Origin: Sulfurimonas gotlandica GD1 | Lineage (GTDB): Bacteria; Campylobacterota; Campylobacteria; Campylobacterales; Sulfurimonadaceae | Assembly: GCF_000242915.1 (NCBI RefSeq) | Contig: NZ_AFRZ01000001.1 | Span: 310,001-374,000, forward strand | DNA: 64,000 nt | Direction: 5' to 3' | In this document: positions 18,307-26,850 of the stretch, piece by piece | Layout of the letters: each line of letters opens with the position of its first letter | Numbering within the stretch: position 1 is the first letter of the stretch | Position numbers and translations under genes: made by a program | Notes under the pieces: model-generated | What the model was told of the DNA's origin: nothing | The model's database searches: none | The model's input: only the letters and a program-made list of their open reading frames with translations

Positions 18307-19572
18307 ATGGATTTACAAACAAAAGCACTGCACGCTGGTTATGAGAAAGATACACAAGGGACTATGGCTGTTCCTATTTATATGACGACAGCTTATGAGT
18401 TTCGTGATGTCCAACACGCTGCAAACTTGTTTTCTTTAAAAGAGTTAGGAAACATCTATACTCGTCTTAACAATCCTACTACTGATGTATTTGAAAAACG
18501 TTTTGCAGAGCTTGAAGGCGGTGCTGCGGCAATTGCTACTTCAAGTGGTATGAGTGCTATCTTTTTTGCTATTGCAAATGCTGCTGAATCCGGTGATAAC
18601 ATAGTATGTGCTAAACAGCTTTACGGTGGGAGTCTTACTCAAACAGCTCACACACTAAAGAGATTTGGCATCGAAGCTAGATATTTTGATGTTCATCAGC
18701 CAGAGCAGATAGAAGCACTTGTAGATGCTAAGACTAAAGTTATCTTTTTTGAGTCTTTAACTAACCCTAGTATCGACGTAGCAGACATAGAAGCTATTAC
18801 AGCTATCGCAAACAAGCATGGCATCTTGACAGTTGTAGATAACACTGTTGCTACTCCTGTTTTATGTCGTCCTTTTGAGTTTGGTGCAGACATCACTGTT
18901 CACAGTGCTTCTAAATACACAACTGGTCAGGGTCTTGCTATTGGTGGTATCATGGTTGAGAGAAACGGAATTGTTGATAAACTAAAAGGCAATGACAGAT
19001 ACGCTCACTTCAATGAACCGGATGCTTCTTACCATGGTTTAGTTTATACTGACATTCCTCTTCCTCCATTTAGCCTTAGAGCTAGACTTTCACTTCTTCG
19101 TGATATAGGTGCGGTTTCATCTCCGTTTAACTCATGGTTGTTTATCCAAGGTATGGAGCATCTATCTCTTCGTATGCGTGAACACTCTAAAAATGCTCTT
19201 GCACTTGCAGAGTTTTTAGAGGCTCATCCAAGAGTTAACAAAGTAAACTATCCGGGACTAAAAAGCAACTCAAACTATGAAATGGCTCAGAAGTATTTTG
19301 AAGATGGAGCTTGTTCTGGCCTTCTAAGTTTTGAAGTTGACTCTTTAGAAGAGGCTACGAAAATAGTAAATGCAACAGAGCTTTACTCTCTAGTTGTAAA
19401 TATCGGTGATAGTAAATCAATCATTACTCATCCAGCATCTACGACTCACCAACAACTAACTCCTGATGAGCTAATCGCTTGTGGTGTTCCTGCAGGACTT
19501 ATCCGCATCTCTTGTGGACTAGAGTCTATTAAAGATCTTATTGCAGATATCAAGCAGGCTTTAGAAGCATAA
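18307..19572 (+). CDS. metY: O-acetylhomoserine sulfhydrylase
   Basis: A 421-residue PLP enzyme of the Cys/Met metabolism family that makes homocysteine directly from O-acetylhomoserine and sulfide. The PLP lysine is K203 in HSASKYTTGQG. ATSSGMSAIF and the long C-terminal region with SLVVNIGDSKSIITHPASTT are typical of the MetY branch rather than MetB/MetC. I choose ATG 18307 because TTGGAGACATT precedes it; an in-frame upstream ATG at 18262 lacks such a site and adds 15 atypical residues. metX, the enzyme that makes its substrate, is encoded 1.9 kb downstream. Confidence 0.93.
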   Translation: MDLQTKALHAGYEKDTQGTMAVPIYMTTAYEFRDVQHAANLFSLKELGNIYTRLNNPTTDVFEKRFAELEGGAAAIATSSGMSAIFFAIANAAESGDNIVCAKQLYGGSLTQTAHTLKRFGIEARYFDVHQPEQIEALVDAKTKVIFFESLTNPSIDVADIEAITAIANKHGILTVVDNTVATPVLCRPFEFGADITVHSASKYTTGQGLAIGGIMVERNGIVDKLKGNDRYAHFNEPDASYHGLVYTDIPLPPFSLRARLSLLRDIGAVSSPFNSWLFIQGMEHLSLRMREHSKNALALAEFLEAHPRVNKVNYPGLKSNSNYEMAQKYFEDGACSGLLSFEVDSLEEATKIVNATELYSLVVNIGDSKSIITHPASTTHQQLTPDELIACGVPAGLIRISCGLESIKDLIADIKQALEA

Positions 19573-19579
19573 TAAAACA

Positions 19580-19610
19580 ACATAAAATATTATTTACTAA
19601 TATTTTATGT
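19580..19610 (+). terminator. Strong hairpin after metY
   Basis: ACATAAAATATTA (19580-19592), loop TTTAC, TAATATTTTATGT (19598-19610): a perfect 13-bp, AT-rich stem starting 8 bases after the metY stop, followed by ACTATTTCTTTT. Confidence 0.75.
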
Positions 19611-19670
19611 ACTATTTCTTTTAAGTTTTATAATATATAATTATCAAACTTTCAAAGGAAATAGCCACAA

Positions 19671-21368
19671 ATGCCCAGACTTACACTCTTTTTATTTCTT
19701 TTTTTCACAACACTTTTAACTGCTTCATTCATACTAACGAATCAAACTCAAAAAAACAAAAATTTCACACTAGAGTATCTTTACGATGATAGCTCTTCAC
19801 TTACTATAGATGAGATTCAAAAAACAGACTTCACACAAACTATACCAAGTCAATTTACAAAAGGCTACCACTCAGGCACTTCATGGTTTAAAATAACTCT
19901 AGAAAACAAAAGTAAAAACGAAGACTTCATACTCTACTTCACTGAACCTTTTTGGTCAAGCCTAGACCTATATACAAAAGAAAATGAAGAATGGAGTGTC
20001 CAAAAAAATGGACTAGATATTTTACTAAAAGATCGTTCCATTGAAGATAATAACCCTGCGTATCACTTGCATATTCACATGGGAGAAAAGCGTACATTTT
20101 ATGTAAAAGGCAAAACTGTATCTGGGCATATTGGAGAGTTTCAAATCTTTGATAAACAAGAATTCTTCAGACCAAGTCGTATAACTATTACGGAAGCCTA
20201 CACTATCTACGCATTCATTTTACTGGGTCTTGTTTTGCTAAATATCTACAATTTTATTATGACAAAAGAGAGAATATATATGTACTATATAGCCTATGTA
20301 TTCTCTTTTATTTTATTTACAAGTATGAAGAGTGGATCGTACTTAACTCTTGGACTTCACGGTTGGGATGAAGGACTACATGTCGTTGGTGCTTTTGTAA
20401 TTCTTTTTTTACTTCTCTTCTCTGGTAAATTTTTAAAACTTAATACATACATGCCGTATATGGACAGAGTTTTCAAAATATATGCTTCAGTATTCTTAGT
20501 TTTTGCACTTTTAATATCACTAAGTGTTCCTTATTCCAGCCTACTCTTTAACATATTCTCAGCACTCTTTTTTATCCTTCTCTTGTTCACAACGATTACA
20601 GTCTGGTCAAGAGGTTTTAGATGTGCAAGATACTATTTTCTGGCACTTACAATCTTTGCTCCAACGATGCTGCTCATGACACTTACATTTAATACTATTT
20701 TAGACAACACTGATATTACCCGTTACTCATTCTTAGCAGGTGCATTTATAGAGATAATATTTTTTACACTACTTCTTACAAATAGATATCTTGATACTTA
20801 CAGTGCAAATAAATGTTTAACAATGCAAACAAAAGAGCTCCAAGAGATAAAAGCTCAGCTAACTATAGAAGCAAAAACAGACCTTTTAAGTGGTTTACAT
20901 AATCGCAGATACTTTTCTGAGATGTCACAAAAGAGCTTTTTGCAAGCTAAAAGGTATGAAGAAAATCTCTCTATAATACTACTTGATCTTGATAAGTTTA
21001 AAAAAATAAACGACACATATGGACATCAAACTGGTGACATTGTTATTAAAGTAACTGCGGATATATTAAAATATCTAAATAGAGAAGATGACATAGTCGC
21101 TCGTTATGGTGGAGAAGAGTTTATCATTCTACTACCTCATACAAACCTATATGAAGCTTTAGTTATAGCTGAAAACATCAGAAAAAAAATTGAATCTACT
21201 GAGATCCACTCTGAGTCAGATGATATTTTTCATGTAACTGCGAGCATTGGTGTTGCTCAATTAGACACTATAAACGATGAAAATATAAGCAAAACCATAC
21301 AACGATGTGATAATGCTATGTATAAAGCTAAGCAGCGTGGAAGAAACAAAGTTTTTAGTTTATCATAG
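19671..21368 (+). CDS. 7TMR-DISM diguanylate cyclase
   Basis: A 565-residue inner-membrane c-di-GMP synthase. A signal peptide (1-20) is followed by a periplasmic 7TMR-DISM extracellular domain (about 30-170; SGTSWFKITLENKSK is characteristic), seven membrane helices (about 180-370), a short coiled linker and a C-terminal GGDEF domain (about 400-565). The active-site motif is intact (ARYGGEEFIILLP), as are LDLDKFKKINDTYGH for metal/substrate binding and the AMYKAKQRGRN end. DISM domains are thought to bind carbohydrate-like ligands. It lies between metY and metX with its own spacing on both sides. Confidence 0.93.
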   Translation: MPRLTLFLFLFFTTLLTASFILTNQTQKNKNFTLEYLYDDSSSLTIDEIQKTDFTQTIPSQFTKGYHSGTSWFKITLENKSKNEDFILYFTEPFWSSLDLYTKENEEWSVQKNGLDILLKDRSIEDNNPAYHLHIHMGEKRTFYVKGKTVSGHIGEFQIFDKQEFFRPSRITITEAYTIYAFILLGLVLLNIYNFIMTKERIYMYYIAYVFSFILFTSMKSGSYLTLGLHGWDEGLHVVGAFVILFLLLFSGKFLKLNTYMPYMDRVFKIYASVFLVFALLISLSVPYSSLLFNIFSALFFILLLFTTITVWSRGFRCARYYFLALTIFAPTMLLMTLTFNTILDNTDITRYSFLAGAFIEIIFFTLLLTNRYLDTYSANKCLTMQTKELQEIKAQLTIEAKTDLLSGLHNRRYFSEMSQKSFLQAKRYEENLSIILLDLDKFKKINDTYGHQTGDIVIKVTADILKYLNREDDIVARYGGEEFIILLPHTNLYEALVIAENIRKKIESTEIHSESDDIFHVTASIGVAQLDTINDENISKTIQRCDNAMYKAKQRGRNKVFSLS

Positions 21369-21441
21369 GCTCATTTTCAAGCCTTTTTGCTCCAATAAAA
21401 TTAGTATTAAGTCATTTTCGCTAAAATAGCATAATTATTTT

Positions 21442-22563
21442 ATGGAGAGTTATAAGTTGCCCTTGAACCTGCAAACACACACAGAACATTTTACTAATCC
21501 TCTCTACTTAGAAAGTGGTCGTATTTTAGAGCCTTATGACATTGCTTATGAGACATATGGTGAGCTAAATGATGATAAAAGCAATGTAGTTGTGGTTTGT
21601 CATGCGCTGACTGGTTCACACCACTGTGCAGGTGTTTATGAAGATGAGACAAAAGCTGGTTGGTGGGATGGATTTATAGGTCCAGGTAAAGCTATCGATA
21701 CTGACAAATATTTTGTAATCTGCTCAAACGTAATTGGTAGTTGTTTTGGTTCAACTGGTCCGATGAGTATGCAACACCATCACCATGACCACTATCGTTA
21801 CAAATTTCCTGTTGTAACTATCAAAGATATGGTAAAAGCTCAACGTATTCTTTTTGACAGATTAAATATTCATAGAGTTCACGCTATTGTCGGTGGTTCT
21901 ATGGGTGGAATGCAAGCCCTTCAGTTTGCTATTCACTATCCAAACTTCTCTGACAAGATTATCTCTATGGCGTCAACTCATGCAACACAGCCTTGGGCTA
22001 TTGCATTTAACAAAGTTGCTCAAGAATCAATCCTTAAAGACCCTGAATTTAAACAGGGATACTACGATCCTGAGGTTATTAAAGAGCAAGGATTGTCTGG
22101 TATGGCTGTTGGTCGAATGGCTGGACACATCAGCTTTTTATCTCATGAATCAATGGCGAGTAAATTTGGCAGAGAGTACAAAAGAACAGATGGTCTATAT
22201 GAGCTTTTTGGTAAGTTTCAAGTAGAGTCATATTTGGAATACAATGGCTATAACTTTACAAAATGGTTTGACCCTTTAGCTTATCTCTACATCACAAAAG
22301 CTATAAATATTTTTGATCTCTCCCGTGGTTTTGACTCTCTGCAAGAAGCTTTAAAAAAAATTACAGCAAAATTGCATCTAATAAGCTTTAGAGATGATTT
22401 ACTTTTTAAAAATACAGAGATGAAAGAGATAGCCGATACACTTAATGAAATCGGTAATGTCAACTATAACTATATAGATATTGACAGCGATTATGGGCAT
22501 GACGCCTTCTTGGTTGAACTTGATAAATTTGAAAACTATGTAAAGGACGCACTAGATGAGTAA
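21442..22563 (+). CDS. metX: Homoserine O-acetyltransferase
   Basis: A 373-residue alpha/beta hydrolase-fold enzyme that acetylates homoserine with acetyl-CoA, supplying MetY. The nucleophile is S153 in GGSMGGMQAL; the catalytic His is in DYGHDAFLVE near the C-terminus; SNVIGSCFGSTGP is the conserved oxyanion-region segment. The start is uncertain: ATG 21442 has no clear ribosome site, while GGAGAG inside it lies 9 bases before an in-frame TTG at 21457. Its stop overlaps the start of xseB by 8 bases. Confidence 0.95.
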   Translation: MESYKLPLNLQTHTEHFTNPLYLESGRILEPYDIAYETYGELNDDKSNVVVVCHALTGSHHCAGVYEDETKAGWWDGFIGPGKAIDTDKYFVICSNVIGSCFGSTGPMSMQHHHHDHYRYKFPVVTIKDMVKAQRILFDRLNIHRVHAIVGGSMGGMQALQFAIHYPNFSDKIISMASTHATQPWAIAFNKVAQESILKDPEFKQGYYDPEVIKEQGLSGMAVGRMAGHISFLSHESMASKFGREYKRTDGLYELFGKFQVESYLEYNGYNFTKWFDPLAYLYITKAINIFDLSRGFDSLQEALKKITAKLHLISFRDDLLFKNTEMKEIADTLNEIGNVNYNYIDIDSDYGHDAFLVELDKFENYVKDALDE

Positions 22564-22744
22564 GACAGACAATTTTGAAGCAAAACTAGAAGGTGCTAAA
22601 AAGATTTTAGAGACTCTAATGAACCCTGAAATCACACTGCAAAACAGCGTAAAAGCGTATGAAAAAGGTATGGGCGAATTGGCTGAGGCTCAAAAAATAC
22701 TCGAAGATGCCGTAATAAAAATAAAAGAAATAAAGAGTAGCTAA
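22556..22744 (+). CDS. xseB: Exodeoxyribonuclease VII small subunit
   Basis: A 62-residue XseB. With XseA it degrades single-stranded DNA to oligonucleotides. The family pattern is clear: NFEAKLEGAKKILETL in the first helix, LQNSVKAYEKGM at the turn and LAEAQKILEDAVIKIKEI in the second. AAGGAC precedes the ATG. It overlaps the end of metX by 8 bases and its stop overlaps the next ATG by one base, so the three genes are translationally linked. xseA is not in the window. Confidence 0.93.
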   Translation: MSKTDNFEAKLEGAKKILETLMNPEITLQNSVKAYEKGMGELAEAQKILEDAVIKIKEIKSS

Positions 22745-23541
22745 TGAGAGCAGCCGTACTACAACTTAGCGCGCAAGGAATGAGTAGTACAAAACTCTAC
22801 AACTACATTAGAATCGCGCATAATAAAGGTGTGAAAATTCTACTTCTTGGAGAATATATCCTAAACCCTTTTTTCAAAGAACTCGAAACTCTCTCTGCAT
22901 CGATGATAAAAGAACAAGCTGAGCATCAAAGTAAGGTTTTAAGAGAACTCTCTTCTACTTATAACATGACAATTATAGCTCCTCTTGTCATTGTAAAAAA
23001 GCAAAAAGTGTATAAAACAGTTGCAAAGTTTGCACCATCATCTACAGCCTACTATCAACAACAACTTCTCATAAACTACCCTCACTGGAATGAAGAGAAA
23101 TTTTTTGCAAATGAGATAAAAGAATTAGAATCACCATTGGTTTTTAAAGTAGATGGGTTTAAATTTGCCATCATAAGTGGATTTGAACTTCATTTTGATG
23201 AACTTTTTGCTGGGCTATCAGGCAAGAGTATTGACTGTGTTTTACTTCCAAGTGTATCTACTTTTGACTCTTTTGAGAGATGGAAAAACCTAATTCTTTC
23301 TCGTGCTTTTGTAAATAATTGCTACATTTTAAGAGCAAACCGTATAGGTGATTTCGCAGATAAAAATTTCAACTGGAAATTTTATGGTGACTCACTTTTA
23401 GCCTCTCCAAACGGTGAATTACTAGAGCATCTAGGAAATAAAGAAGAACTTATGATAGTTGATATGAGTCATACAGATGTGATTGCCGCTAGACGTTCTT
23501 GGGGATTTAAAGATATGATTAATAAACGGATATCAAACTAA
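22744..23541 (+). CDS. Nitrilase-superfamily protein, catalytic residues altered
   Basis: A 265-residue protein with the carbon-nitrogen hydrolase fold: E37 in LLLGEYIL fits the catalytic Glu, and the C-terminal half (SRAFVNNCYILRANRIG, GDSLLASPNGELLEHLG) is typical. However, the segment where active members have Lys (K-x-x-L) reads YYQQQLLIN, and the usual I-C-Y-D nucleophile motif reads IISGFELHF, with S145 where Cys is expected. If the alignment by eye is right, the enzyme lacks two of three triad residues and may be a pseudoenzyme or use a different chemistry. It is translationally coupled to xseB. Confidence 0.75.
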   Translation: MRAAVLQLSAQGMSSTKLYNYIRIAHNKGVKILLLGEYILNPFFKELETLSASMIKEQAEHQSKVLRELSSTYNMTIIAPLVIVKKQKVYKTVAKFAPSSTAYYQQQLLINYPHWNEEKFFANEIKELESPLVFKVDGFKFAIISGFELHFDELFAGLSGKSIDCVLLPSVSTFDSFERWKNLILSRAFVNNCYILRANRIGDFADKNFNWKFYGDSLLASPNGELLEHLGNKEELMIVDMSHTDVIAARRSWGFKDMINKRISN

Positions 23542-23558
23542 GATATAAGCTATTATGA

Positions 23559-23564
23559 TATAAT
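23559..23564 (+). promoter_or_regulatory. -10 box upstream of flagellin
   Basis: TATGATATAATAG precedes the flagellin ATG by about 37 bases. It could be a vegetative -10 box. A flagellar sigma-28 type promoter (TAA...GATAT) is also possible, because CTAAG occurs 13 bases upstream of TGATAT. Confidence 0.35.
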
Positions 23565-23601
23565 AGTCCTTTATGTATGACTCCAATCCAAAGGATTTAT
23601 T

Positions 23602-24435
23602 ATGGGTTTTAAAATAAACAGCAACATAGGTTCTATGAATGCAAATCTACATTCAAATCTAAACAATATGGGTGTAAATAAAAGCCTTAGCTCTTTAGCA
23701 TCTGGTTCAGCTATAAACTACGCTGCTTATGATTCTTCAGGTCTTGGTATTGCCAATCAACTCTCAGCACAAGTCTCAGGTCTCGGTCGTGCCATTATGA
23801 ACTCTAATGAGAGTATAGGTATGGTTCAAGTGGCAGATGGTGCTCTTCAAGAGTATGGAAACAATTTAGATAGAGTTCGTGTGCTAACACTTCAAGCGTC
23901 AAACGGAACTCTAAACTCAGATGACAGAGCTATAATCCAAAAAGAGATAGATGCTCTTATGGAGTCAGCTGATGATATCGCAAAAACTACTAAGTTTAAT
24001 GGTATAAACCTGCTAGACGGTACAGGTGGAAGTTCAGGAAACGGTACTTTTGTAACTCATACAGGGGCAGATGCAAATGAGACTCAAAGTCTATCTATTG
24101 GTGACGCACAGACTGCTTCACTACTTGGTGGAGTAATAGACGTAACAACACAAGCGGGAGCATCTGCATCTCTTAGCACTATTGATGATGCTATGAAGAG
24201 TATTGATGGTATGAGAGCTGACTTGGGTGCTGCTCAAAACCAACTTATGTCTAACATTAGAAATATTTCTGTGACACAAGTAAATGTAGCTTCAGCAGAA
24301 TCTCAAATCAGAGATATTGACTTTGCAGCAGAGAGTGCAAACTTCTCCAAAATGAACATAATGTCTCAAATTGGTTCATTTACTCAAGCTCAAGCAAATG
24401 CTTCTACAGCAAGCGTAACAAATCTCTTTAAGTAG
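23602..24435 (+). CDS. Short flagellin
   Basis: A 277-residue flagellin, secreted through the flagellar export system and polymerised into the filament. The D0/D1 N-terminal domain (INSNIGSMNANLHSNLN, LASGSAINYAAYDSSGLGIA, KTTKFNGINLLDG) and C-terminal domain (SAESQIRDIDFAAESANFSK) are both complete. The surface-exposed variable region is reduced to about 60 residues, so the protein is close to a minimal flagellin. No signal peptide is present, as expected. No other filament gene is adjacent; flgH is 37 kb away. AAAGGATTTATT precedes the ATG, and a strong hairpin follows the stop. Confidence 0.95.
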   Translation: MGFKINSNIGSMNANLHSNLNNMGVNKSLSSLASGSAINYAAYDSSGLGIANQLSAQVSGLGRAIMNSNESIGMVQVADGALQEYGNNLDRVRVLTLQASNGTLNSDDRAIIQKEIDALMESADDIAKTTKFNGINLLDGTGGSSGNGTFVTHTGADANETQSLSIGDAQTASLLGGVIDVTTQAGASASLSTIDDAMKSIDGMRADLGAAQNQLMSNIRNISVTQVNVASAESQIRDIDFAAESANFSKMNIMSQIGSFTQAQANASTASVTNLFK

Positions 24436-24458
24436 AAATGCCTAAGGCATTTCTACTT
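24430..24458 (+). terminator. Strong hairpin after flagellin
   Basis: AAGTAGAAATGCC (24430-24442), loop TAA, GGCATTTCTACTT (24446-24458): a perfect 13-bp stem beginning at the flagellin stop codon, fitting a highly expressed single-gene transcript. Confidence 0.8.
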
Positions 24459-24481
24459 CCATCTATTACCAACATTTGTGA

Positions 24482-24487
24482 TATAAT
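24482..24487 (+). promoter_or_regulatory. -10 box upstream of the ThiF-like gene
   Basis: GTGATATAATC lies 26 bases before the ATG at 24514 and after the flagellin terminator, so it probably starts a new transcript. Confidence 0.5.
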
Positions 24488-24513
24488 CATTTTTTTTTGA
24501 TAAAGGCTTAACT

Positions 24514-25185
24514 ATGATGAAATTTTTTCACCGTCAGGTGCAACTATGGGGAGAAGATACTCAAACTCTTCTGCAAACTAAGAAGATTGCTGTTATCGGC
24601 TCAGGCGGACTTGGAAGCTCTTTAGCTTTTGCTTTAGGTGCTAGTGGCATCGGTGAGATTCATATGGTTGACTTTGATGAAGTTTCACTTCACAACATTC
24701 ATCGCCAGATTGCTTTTAAAGTCGGTGATGAAGGTAAAAACAAAGCTGTGTTAAATGCCAAGCTTATAGAAGAAAGATGTCCTTATGTTAAGGCAATTGC
24801 TCATGAGTGTAACTTTGAAGAGTTTTCTAAAAAGAACATTGATGTTGATTTAATCATAGATGCTACTGATAATCTTCCTAGTAGAGCGGAGATTAATGAG
24901 TATGCAAAGAGTAAAAATATGCCTTGGCTTTATGGAAGTGTTGAAGCTTTTCATGGTCAGGTGTGTTTTATAGATGAGTCATCTTTTACAGATGCATTTA
25001 AAATTATTAAAAAAACACCGGCAGGTATTGCAGCTCCTATAGTAATGCATATAGCATCACTACAAGCAAACTTAGCTCTTAGATACCTAGCCGGTCTTAG
25101 TGTAAAAAAAGATACTTTATACTATCTATTTTTTAACGATGAGGGTGAGTTAATAACTCAAAAATTCGGACTTCCTAAGCTATAG
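24514..25185 (+). CDS. ThiF/MoeB/HesA-family adenylyltransferase-like protein
   Basis: A 223-residue E1-like protein. The nucleotide-binding glycine loop (GSGGLGSSLAFALGASGIG, residues 29-47), acidic DFDEV, the conserved Arg in NIHRQIAF, the Lys in GKNKA and IDATDN are all present, so ATP-dependent adenylation of a ubiquitin-like sulfur carrier is plausible. It is shorter than usual: the two C-x-x-C pairs that bind zinc in MoeB/ThiF are absent. No thiS, moaD or rhodanese domain is attached. Partner and pathway (thiamine, molybdopterin or other) cannot be told from context. Confidence 0.85.
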   Translation: MMKFFHRQVQLWGEDTQTLLQTKKIAVIGSGGLGSSLAFALGASGIGEIHMVDFDEVSLHNIHRQIAFKVGDEGKNKAVLNAKLIEERCPYVKAIAHECNFEEFSKKNIDVDLIIDATDNLPSRAEINEYAKSKNMPWLYGSVEAFHGQVCFIDESSFTDAFKIIKKTPAGIAAPIVMHIASLQANLALRYLAGLSVKKDTLYYLFFNDEGELITQKFGLPKL

Positions 25186-25620
25186 CTTAGAGATATAGTC
25201 CGACACCGCTTTAATCTTTTCGGCATCTAGTTTAGTAGCTTGACCTTTCATAACTGCTTTCATAGTCCCACCATAAGTCCCATCTTTGTATCCATTTAGT
25301 GCTTCTGTCACTTGAAGAGCAGCCCAACCTTTGATTACTTTAGATTTTCCAAGTGCCGCTTTTTCAGCATTTTGACCATGACAGGCAGCACATGCTTGAA
25401 AAATAGCTTTACCACTTACTTCAGATGCAACTACGGCTACTGATGTTTCTTTTACAACAACTTCCTTCTGTTTTTCAACAAGCTCTTGCAATGGAGTTTT
25501 TGTAATAGCTGCCACCTCTTTTGAAACTTGTTTTGGCTCAGCTTTTTGGACCTCTTTATTGGCTTCTTCACTACACCCAAGTATAAATAATGCTAATACC
25601 ATTGAAATAACTATTTTCAT
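25180..25620 (-). CDS. Cytochrome c lipoprotein
   Basis: A 146-residue exported mono-heme cytochrome c. The start is ATG 25620, preceded by AAAAAGGAG; an in-frame upstream start at 25650 would put polar residues before the signal. The signal ends in a lipobox (FILGC, Cys16), so the protein should be membrane-anchored in the periplasm. A charged Lys/Glu/Val-rich linker leads to the heme site CAACH, and MKGQATKLD probably provides the distal Met. The size and fold match class I cytochromes such as those in Sox or respiratory chains. The partner is unknown. Its end overlaps the convergent ThiF-like gene by 6 bases. Confidence 0.88.
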   Translation of the reverse strand: MKIVISMVLALFILGCSEEANKEVQKAEPKQVSKEVAAITKTPLQELVEKQKEVVVKETSVAVVASEVSGKAIFQACAACHGQNAEKAALGKSKVIKGWAALQVTEALNGYKDGTYGGTMKAVMKGQATKLDAEKIKAVSDYISKL

Positions 25621-25680
25621 GAAAAACTCCTTTTTATTTTGTATAAGCATAGCGTTAAAGTGCTTCTAATAGATTTAAGA

Positions 25681-25686
25681 TATAAT
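25681..25686 (+). promoter_or_regulatory. -10 box upstream of the aminotransferase gene
   Basis: AGATATAATTGC lies 27 bases before the ATG at 25714, in the divergent intergenic region with the cytochrome gene. Confidence 0.5.
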
Positions 25687-25713
25687 TGCATTAATTTAAA
25701 TAAGCGATAATAC

Positions 25714-26850
25714 ATGAATTTTGAACCATATCCATTTGAAAAACTTAATGATTTACTTAAAGATATCACGCCTAATAAGAACTATGCACCCTCAGCTTTA
25801 ACTATTGGTGAGCCTCAGTTTGAAACTCCGGCATTTATACAAAACACGCTTGCAGATAACGCGCATCTGCTAAAAAAATATCCAATGACTGCAGGTGAAA
25901 CAAATCTAAGAGAAGCTCAAAGAGGTTTTGTTAAAAAAAGATTTGGTGTTGAGTTAAAAGATGAAGAGATTATTCCAACATTTGGAACTCGTGAAGTACT
26001 TTTTAACTTTCCACAGTTTTTACTTTTTGATATAGAAAATCCAACTATGGCTTTTACAAACCCTTTTTACCAGATTTATGAAGGTGCTGCAATAGCTTCA
26101 AAAGCTAAGATGCTACTTATCAACATGGATGAGAGCAATAACTTCAAACCAGAAATTGATGAGAATGAACTCAGTAAATGTGATCTTGTAATCATTAACT
26201 TTCCAAACAACCCGACATCTTCAGTATTGACACTAAAAGAACTGGCTGAGTGGGTGAAACTAAGTATGAAACACAATTTTGTACTTCTAAATGATGAGTG
26301 CTATAGTGAGATCTATACAGATGAAAAAATTCCATCACTTTTAGAAGCTTCTATGTATGCTGGAAATCATAATTTTAAAAATATATTAGTAGTAAACTCT
26401 ATTTCAAAACGCTCATCAGCTCCAGGACTTCGTTCAGGATTTATCGCAGGCGATAAGATGATTTTAAAAGAGTATATGAAGTATAGAACTTATGTAGGTT
26501 GTGCGGCTCCTCTTCCACTTCAAAGTGCAGCAAGCGTTGCATGGAGAGAAGAGATACACGTAGAAGCAGCCAGAAAAATATACAAAAAAAACTTTGCTCT
26601 TGCAAAAGAGATACTTGGCACTGAGATACCGGCAGCTACTTTTTACCTCTGGTTAAAAGTTGAAAATCCATTAGAATTTACAAAAAAATTATATGAAGAG
26701 TACAATGTAAAAGTTCTTCCAGGAGAATACTTAGCAAGAGAAGATGCTAAAGGCGAAAACCCTGGAAAAGATTTCATAAGAATAGCCTTAGTTGAAGACG
26801 AAGAAAAAACAAGAAGTGCACTAATAAGAATCAAGGAGTGTTTAGCATGA
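25714..26850 (+). CDS. dapC: Class I/II aminotransferase, probable succinyl-DAP aminotransferase
   Basis: A 378-residue PLP-dependent aminotransferase. The PLP lysine is in NSISKRSSAPGLRSG, with INFPNNPTS and LNDECYSEIY at the usual cofactor-contact positions and a C-terminal FIRIALVED Arg for substrate carboxylate. The overall sequence matches the branch annotated in Campylobacterota as N-succinyldiaminopimelate aminotransferase (lysine and peptidoglycan precursor synthesis). The substrate is assigned by family resemblance only. A downstream gene of unknown function and then murC follow with overlaps, which fits a cell-wall precursor operon. Confidence 0.82.
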   Translation: MNFEPYPFEKLNDLLKDITPNKNYAPSALTIGEPQFETPAFIQNTLADNAHLLKKYPMTAGETNLREAQRGFVKKRFGVELKDEEIIPTFGTREVLFNFPQFLLFDIENPTMAFTNPFYQIYEGAAIASKAKMLLINMDESNNFKPEIDENELSKCDLVIINFPNNPTSSVLTLKELAEWVKLSMKHNFVLLNDECYSEIYTDEKIPSLLEASMYAGNHNFKNILVVNSISKRSSAPGLRSGFIAGDKMILKEYMKYRTYVGCAAPLPLQSAASVAWREEIHVEAARKIYKKNFALAKEILGTEIPAATFYLWLKVENPLEFTKKLYEEYNVKVLPGEYLAREDAKGENPGKDFIRIALVEDEEKTRSALIRIKECLA

